64,000 nt of DNA from assembly GCF_000002075.1 (NCBI RefSeq), contig NW_004797808.1:322102-386101 (forward strand), in the 5' to 3' direction. Numbering within the stretch: position 1 is the stretch's first letter; the number at the start of each line of letters is the position of its first letter. Positions 1 through 64,000 of the stretch are shown piece after piece. Under the pieces are notes generated by a model. It was given only the letters and a program-made list of their open reading frames with translations, was not told where the DNA came from and searched no databases. Position numbers and translations under genes: made by a program. This DNA comes from Aplysia californica. Lineage: Eukaryota; Mollusca; Gastropoda; Aplysiida; Aplysiidae.

Positions 1-515
1 AAAATAGTATCAGTATCGCAGAACTGGAATATTTGAAAGGGAGTGTATACAGACCCGGTAACCGGGAATAAAGTCGCAAAGTATACAGACCCGGTAGGGG
101 AACTCTTTGTGATTTCGGAAAGTTTCAGTATTCAGTACCCTCTTGGCTCAGGGTAGAACTAGGTTCTTCTAGATCTATACAGACAGATATAAATCATTGA
201 TCTAGTTTCGAGGCTAGCCTAGATCTAGATAGATCTAAATCTAAATGAAGATTGTGGATGTCTTTTCGTTGAACGATGGTTTTTCACCCATTTTGGAGTT
301 GGAGGAATCACAGTTTGAAGAAAAGGACATGTCATAATTTCAATCGAGCAGTCACCCTCTCTACTTCTCTCTCTCTCTCTCTCTTTCTCCCTCTCTCTCT
401 CTGTGTATCGCTCGCATTCTCTTTTTCTTTGTTTGTCTCTGTCTTTCTTTCTCCCCACCTATTTCCCACTCCATCTTTCTCTCGTTCCCCCCTGCCCCTG
501 CTCTCTTTCTCTCTC

Positions 516-547
<32 letters not shown>

Positions 548-2034
548 AACACACACACACACACACACTACCGGGTCTGGGCGCTGAAATTTTCCGAAAC
601 CACAAAAGAGTTCCCCTACCGGGTCTGTATACTTCGTGACTTTGTTCCCGGTTACCGGGTCTGTATACACTTCGTATTTGAAAACCAAGTCCGATGTGGT
701 CAGTAAGTTTTTTTGCCGGTCGCGATCGTGATATTATATTTATTTGTTCATCTTTTCCCCGTCTGGAGAGTACGTTTCACTTTCACGCGAAATGGCGGCA
801 GGCGGAAGCGTATGCGACACCGAGGCTCGATCGGGAAAATCAAGATCAACTTTCGCTTTCGTTACCACCGAGAAGTTGTCTGATAACGCAACATTTGTGG
901 CATGCAGATTGTGCAGAAAAACGCAATGTCGCCGTTCAAATAAAATGTAATAAATACTCTGACTCGTCGCTGTGCTGTCACTTGTGGGAAAAAAAGAAAA
1001 GAAAAAACAAGCATCGTCCGATTTTTAGATTGTCTGGCTCGCCATCGTGACTGGTCACTGAACCTGCGCGCATTCTCGCCATAAATAAATGCGGCATCGT
1101 AGTGAGTAAACACCGTCTTTGGTGGGAGTAACGACGTTGCGAAGTATAGGACTACGGAATAGGGAAGGAGATTATTGATTTTTTGGGGGTTTAAGATACT
1201 ATCGGGGGTTTAAGGCAACACCAGAGGACAAAAACTTGGAAGCACTTTTCAGAATTTTGATTAGAGCTTTCTGCAAAAGGCGCGTTGGTGCAGGCCGTGT
1301 GCGGAATCGGGACCCCTCATACTTTGCAAGTCTGTGTTATTGAAATAAAGTGTTCGCGTTTCATTGGATGGGTGATAGTAAATTATACCTACTTGGATTG
1401 GTGATAGTAAATTATACCTACAGAGTATGTTGTAGCTTTCTGTTCAAGACTGGCAGATTTTCAGTGTCACAGCATCTTACCCTACCACAGTTGTTACAAT
1501 TCTCACAGTGCATGGGTCTACTTGAGCCATTCAAGTTATTGCTTTTCTCTGAGTTTGAGCAATAATTTGAGTCTGTCAGTTCATAATATGAATCAAGACA
1601 CCCAGACTGGTTCTTGATAGTCGAAATTCTTGTTCTAGGCCCTTCCGAACTCTCAAAGCAGGATTTATTTTTTATATAATAATGAGAGGAAAATATTATA
1701 TAATAGACTGAAATACGTAAGTCGAACAAGACCCCAGTACAACATTGACCACTGACATGTTGTTGACTGGATACATGTATATTGTACGCGTGTGTGCTCC
1801 CTTTTTCAAGCTGGTGAGCTAGTAATTTTTTTGCTGGACACCCTGAACATTTTACTATATCTGATTGGTCGACCATCAATGATTTATTTATAGAGGCACC
1901 AGCCATCCATGTCCAGGTGCTGGTTTAGCCTACTGGTTAGTCGGTCGGTCGTGGGGAATACACATTTTCACCTGAAAATACACATTTTCATATTTCCCAA
2001 TACTCATTTCGGTTTTCTGTGGTTGGCATCTCTG
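1..2034. mobile_element. hAT-like non-autonomous element, partial copy
   Basis: It is colinear with 45282-46654 and ends at the same base (GGTTGGCATCTCTG, 2034). About 240 bp of its left end lies outside the window. It was later split by the insertion at 39-674. It includes a short direct duplication of a GTGATAGTAAATTATACCTA unit at about 1373-1421. No transposase was recognised. Confidence 0.75.
39..674. mobile_element. Palindromic-ended MITE with 9-bp target duplication
   Basis: The element is flanked by TATTTGAAA at 30-38 and 675-683, and the empty site is seen at 45308. The roughly 95-bp inverted ends each carry GTATACAGACCCGGTA twice. The interior is a CT microsatellite (about 361-545) and an AC run. 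The 9-bp duplication and long ends suggest a Mutator-like origin (inference). Confidence 0.8.
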
Positions 2035-2104
2035 TCAGTGGGAAAAGCGGCGATAGACTAGTGCGTTGGTGCTGGTGATTGAGCAATTTCGCACTACTCA
2101 CTTG

Positions 2105-3375
2105 CAGGGCTTGAATTAGGTGTCAGGCAAAAATTGCCTAGGTATGGCCTAAAAATCAGAGGGCATCGAGGCAATTTGCTAGGGCACCAAGGCAAAATTC
2201 ACAGGGGGATCCTTTTGTTGATTTAATGTTGGTAATACTGGGTCATGCATCACAGCGTTTAACAATACAATTTATTCTTACTCTCTACAAAAGTATAAAG
2301 TTATTGGAACATTATAAAATTTGTAAAATTATGAATGAAAAGTTTAAGTAGAATCTAAATCAGTCACCGTAAAATCACATCAAAACAAAAGCACTAAAAG
2401 TCACAGTTTTAAATCAGACGATCACGATTGCATTTGACATAAATGCCTTTATGACTACCCCTCATTGTTTGGATTAAAATTCATAATGTGTATGACTGTT
2501 GGAAATAGGGCACAATAGAAAACAGTGAATGATTTTTGACCAATTAGGTAAGACATTGATCATTAATGAGATTCAAACAGAGTGGTTTTCAGGCGGTGTA
2601 GTGATAAAATAAAAACAAATTTTGAACTTGCATGTAAGAAAATGAGGAGTGAAAACAACTTATGAGTTTGTATGGAAAAAAAAGAATGAATAACTTAAAA
2701 CAGTTGTTAAACAGTTATGAGGTTATGACTATGATAAGTGAAAACAAGTTTTGAAAATATGTCTTAAAGTGTGTTGTATAAAAAAGACCTAAACAATCAG
2801 CATGTCATATGACTTAATGACTGGATCAGAATATTGAAAATATGTTTGGCACACACAATAAAGAAAAAGACTGGCATACTGAGGTTTGGTTATCATTGGT
2901 GTGAGTGTGTTTGCACTAGCCTTGACAAAATTGACACAATTGTCAAGCTGAGCAGTGTCTGAAGTTTTGATGAGATTTCAGACAACTCTGACAGGATGTC
3001 TTAATTCCCCCCCTCCTCACGTGTATCTTAAAAATAAAAAAAATCCAATAATTTCCCCCTATTCCGGAGTCCCGCACTTCGCGGCGTTCAGACTTTGAAT
3101 GAACTTTGGTGACCCCAACAACCGGTGCTCACACGATGCCGTATCTTGTGATGTAGGTTCAATGACTGGTCACGATGGCCAACCCGACAAGACGCTTTAA
3201 CATTGTATAACTTTCTTTTCTTTTTTTTTCCACAAGTGACAGCACAGGACAAATTATATTGATTTATTTTCATGGCGTCACATTAAAAAAAATTAAAAAC
3301 AAGGGCACAGCAAAAATTGCTGCGGTTGACTGCAAAGGCACCAAGGAAAATTGCCACGGTCTATTTCAAGCCCTG
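2105..3375. mobile_element. hAT-like non-autonomous element (second family)
   Basis: It begins CAGGGCTTGAATTAG and ends CTATTTCAAGCCCTG. The 6-bp duplication CACTTG lies at 2099-2104 and 3376-3381. Bases about 3110-3245 resemble, in reverse orientation, a segment of the element at 45040 (around 45610-45740), so the two families share an internal module. No transposase was seen. Confidence 0.75.
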
Positions 3376-3381
3376 CACTTG

Positions 3382-4533
3382 ACTGGCCTACAACGAACCT
3401 TACTTAAATGCAGTGCATTTTTGTTGTTGCAGCTTTTTTGTGAGAGTTTATTGTCTCTTATAACTAAATAAAGTTATTAATACTGATGCTCAACCCAGGG
3501 GAGAACCGGATGACTAGATAGATATAGATAGGCTTATTTTTACCAACAACCTCCAAAATTCGAATAATTGTACGAATAAGTGTCTGGTTATTAGTACAAT
3601 TGTAAATTGTACTTATACATATTCTTTTTTACCGCTGCTGGTTTACGATTTCCTTCATGATCCTTTTTTTTTCATCATCAGTGCAGTTTTTGTCTTTAAT
3701 TTGTTATGACTAGATGTAAATCAAGATTTTTTCATTCAGACTTTGTGGACTTTTTATTGCACACCAAACTTTTCAAATATTGAAACATGAATTTTTGTTG
3801 GTGTTGTTTTCACTGCAAAGGAGTTTTTTGTTGTTGTTGTTTTTTTTAGTTCATTTTGAAAGGACGGAATGAAGGCTTCTTGCATTTAGTTGATTTTTTA
3901 GTCATTTCCTTTCCAAATGTGCAAAGTGACTGCTTAGTTTTTTTTAAGACTATTTTGAAAAGTGAGGATGGGTCTAACACTGAGCAGGGGAGGAATTCCA
4001 TTGGTCCATTACGAGCGACCACTTTGAAACAAAGTAGAATAAAGAGTTAGGGTTAGGTCTTTTCTTTATTATTGAGTTTGTTTGGGTGGTCGCTCGCTGC
4101 GGAAGTCCTTCCCTATGCAGTTGGAAAAAGGTCATTGGTTAATCGAAGGACAGTTTCTTCAGTTTTGAGGGAGGTTGATTCACTGGTTATCATTTTTTAC
4201 TGCCTTGTCTTTGGTTTTATTTACTTTAAATGCCTTGTAATAGATGGTAATTGGTGAGTCTGTAAATTAAGAAAACTCCATGTCTGAAAACCCAAGAGTC
4301 AATTTCATTGTCCAAGTACTAGTACATCTCTGAGTGTCTCTCTATTTTGAAAGGTTCAAAATGTTTCCCCTGATATAACAGGGTAAAGATTATCTAGCTT
4401 CCAACATTATTGCGCTGATCACAGATAACATCGGATGTATGAGAAGTAAAAGTTTATATTTTGGGAGTTTAAAACATACTCATGATCCCGAGCCCCCTCT
4501 TTATTCTTCAAAATCTATTTATACCGAGTGCAT
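3382..4533. other. Upstream non-coding sequence
   Basis: AT-rich sequence between transposons, upstream of the first coding exon. It probably belongs to a 5' UTR intron or the promoter side of the gene. I see no TATA box or convincing first exon. Confidence 0.4.
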
Positions 4534-4546
4534 AAGAGATACAAGT

Positions 4547-5091
4547 AGGGGGTTGTGGCCTAGAGGTTAAGGTGTTGGCCTCTCATTCAAAGGTCCCGGG
4601 TTCGTTTCCGGGTAGGGACTGAAACATTTTCTTCTCTAAAATTGTCTCCTTTCACCTCCTTTCCTGCTCTCTAGCAATGTTCTGTTGTCTGCTTTCATTT
4701 CCACTTTCTGCCCCCACCCCCTCACCTCCTTTGCCCCCTCCTCTGGGCTCCTGACTCTTTCTGCAGCCTTTCTACTGCCGCTCCTTGGCTCCTCCTTACT
4801 GCTGTCGGCTCCTCCTTACTGCTGTCTTTCTGCCACACCCCTGATCTTCTGGTAGGAAAGATCTACACCTAGCCTTCTCGGACAAGGGCAAAAAATCTTG
4901 GAGGGCCCGTGAGCAAGTTGCGCATGTTAAAGATCCTTTGGTGGTCTAAAATCGATAAGAGTAGGCTTCGGCCGCCACCCTGGCAAAATTCAAAATTTAC
5001 TACCAACTGAAAATATTACGTGTGTCCCGCGCGCTCATATGACTGTATGCAGTTGCGAGCGCTGTAAAACACTTTACAAAAACAAACAAAC
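4547..5091 (+). mobile_element. tRNA-derived SINE with target duplication
   Basis: The head has an A-box-like TGGCCTAGAGG and a B-box-like GGTTCGTTTCC, an internal pol III promoter. The tail ends GCGAGCGCTGTAAAACACTT and an A-rich stretch. AAGAGATACAAGT flanks it at 4534-4546 and 5092-5104. Its 3' tail (CGCTCATATGAC...GTTGCGAGCGC) is shared with other repeats in the window. Confidence 0.8.
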
Positions 5092-5104
5092 AAGAGATAC
5101 AAGT

Positions 5105-5467
5105 CAGCCCCTGAGGCGGTGCTACTGACTGAAGTGTCTTTAGGCCATTCCCAAAGGAGGGGGGGAAACATTAACATGTTCTTATGCTCAGTAGAATGGA
5201 CTGGCTCATTAATGTCATGCTCATTACTGTGCCTGAACTGCAACAGGGAACTGCTGCTTTTTCTTTCCTAATCAGTACTATCATCATTTTCCCTCTACTT
5301 CTTTTGTATGTTTGTCACTCTTTTGAACCGCTATTTCCGGGGTGCCTTGATATTCAAAGCAGACTTTGCACTGTTGAAGCTAGAGAGGTGAGCAGAGTAA
5401 GCCTTTGGCGCTCATATGACCTTATGCAGTTGCGAGCGCCGTAAAACCTCTACTAAAACTAAAGCTG
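5105..5467 (+). mobile_element. Second SINE-like repeat, directly adjoining the first
   Basis: It begins CAGCCCCTGAGGCGGTGC and ends GAGCGCCGTAAAACCTCTAC. AGAGATACAAGT recurs at 5468-5479, so the same 12-bp sequence flanks both elements. Confidence 0.7.
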
Positions 5468-5562
5468 AGAGATACAAGTACACAGTGTTGTTGGAATGCT
5501 TCTTTTAGTTTTGGATTAGTCTTTAAGGTTTGTTTTCTTTATACTACAGGTGACCGGCAAAA

Positions 5563-63759
<58,197 letters not shown>

Positions 63760-64000
63760 GTAGGTGGTGCAAGTGGTTCATTTTATTTGAAAAGACGTGT
63801 GTATATATATAGGTGTGGAGACTGGGAAAAGCTTTTGACATGAGAACATTTTGTCAAATGACATAGTCAGACCTCAGTTTGCCTAAGCTCATGATTTTGT
63901 CTTGGCTTAGCTTTTTCTTTCAAAGAAATAGGTGTTAAGAAATCTTGTTTATGCAAATGGTTGATCTATAGCACAGTGATTTAAAAGACCCTTTGAATCA

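Noticed and set aside
225-688. Several open frames rich in RE/ER or SL in the CT-repeat region
   Set aside because: They are translations of a CT/CA microsatellite inside a MITE; there is no protein-like composition.
4547-4620. A functional tRNA gene
   Set aside because: The A and B boxes are present, but the sequence is the head of a SINE with a 3' body and target duplication, and the cloverleaf is not complete.

Overview
The window is animal genomic DNA. It has AT-rich introns, GT-AG splice sites, tRNA-derived SINEs and many short DNA transposons, and no prokaryote-type gene layout. The protein and repeat style suggest a lophotrochozoan invertebrate, probably a marine mollusc; the species level is inference only. 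Almost the whole window is one plus-strand gene, the homologue of Drosophila domino, which corresponds to the vertebrate pair SRCAP and EP400. It encodes the Snf2-type motor of the SWR1 and NuA4/TIP60 chromatin complexes. The first coding exon is at 5563 and the gene runs off the right edge. I could join 41 coding exons with consistent reading phase at every junction.

Layout of the protein: a glutamine- and serine-rich N-terminus (5563-15057); the HSA domain (16855-18930); acidic linker exons (20106-28860); the first ATPase lobe (29508-33194); the long family-specific insert (33626-39269); the second ATPase lobe (42643-47257); and charged post-ATPase helices (47726-51052). Here the gene forks. 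If the exon at 50924 is read through, it gives a roughly 620-residue basic, AT-hook and low-complexity tail that stops at 52915 and is followed by a 3' UTR and an AATAAA (SRCAP/DOM-B-like). If an in-phase splice donor inside that exon (after 51052) is used, the transcript continues through a 36-nt microexon and further exons. These encode the EP400/DOM-A tail with the WxPPTPPQDD block, a SANT domain and poly-Q (57732-63759 and beyond). One gene therefore appears able to supply both complexes through alternative C-termini.

The introns hold a second layer. Six introns carry repeated blocks of about 130-140 nt that fold as two hairpins separated by an H box (or near-match) and ending in ACA plus three bases, the architecture of H/ACA snoRNAs. 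There are four sequence families in the sense orientation: 2 copies plus a broken inverted pair (13.2-16.0 kb), 3 copies (15.3-16.5 kb), 5 copies (24.9-28.2 kb) and 9 related copies spread over three consecutive introns (38.5-43.1 kb). The five-copy array is made of units whose junctions are palindromic, and it carries copies of the real splice acceptor of the next exon.

The remaining intronic DNA is mostly mobile-element debris: hAT-like elements with 6-bp target duplications (2105-3375, 45040-46654 and a partial copy at 1-2034), a 636-bp palindromic-ended insertion (39-674), TTAA-flanked miniature elements, a pogo/Tigger-like miniature element, a Tc1/mariner-like relic, several SINE families sharing one 3' tail, and a LINE 3' fragment. 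An assembly gap fills 59493-60348.
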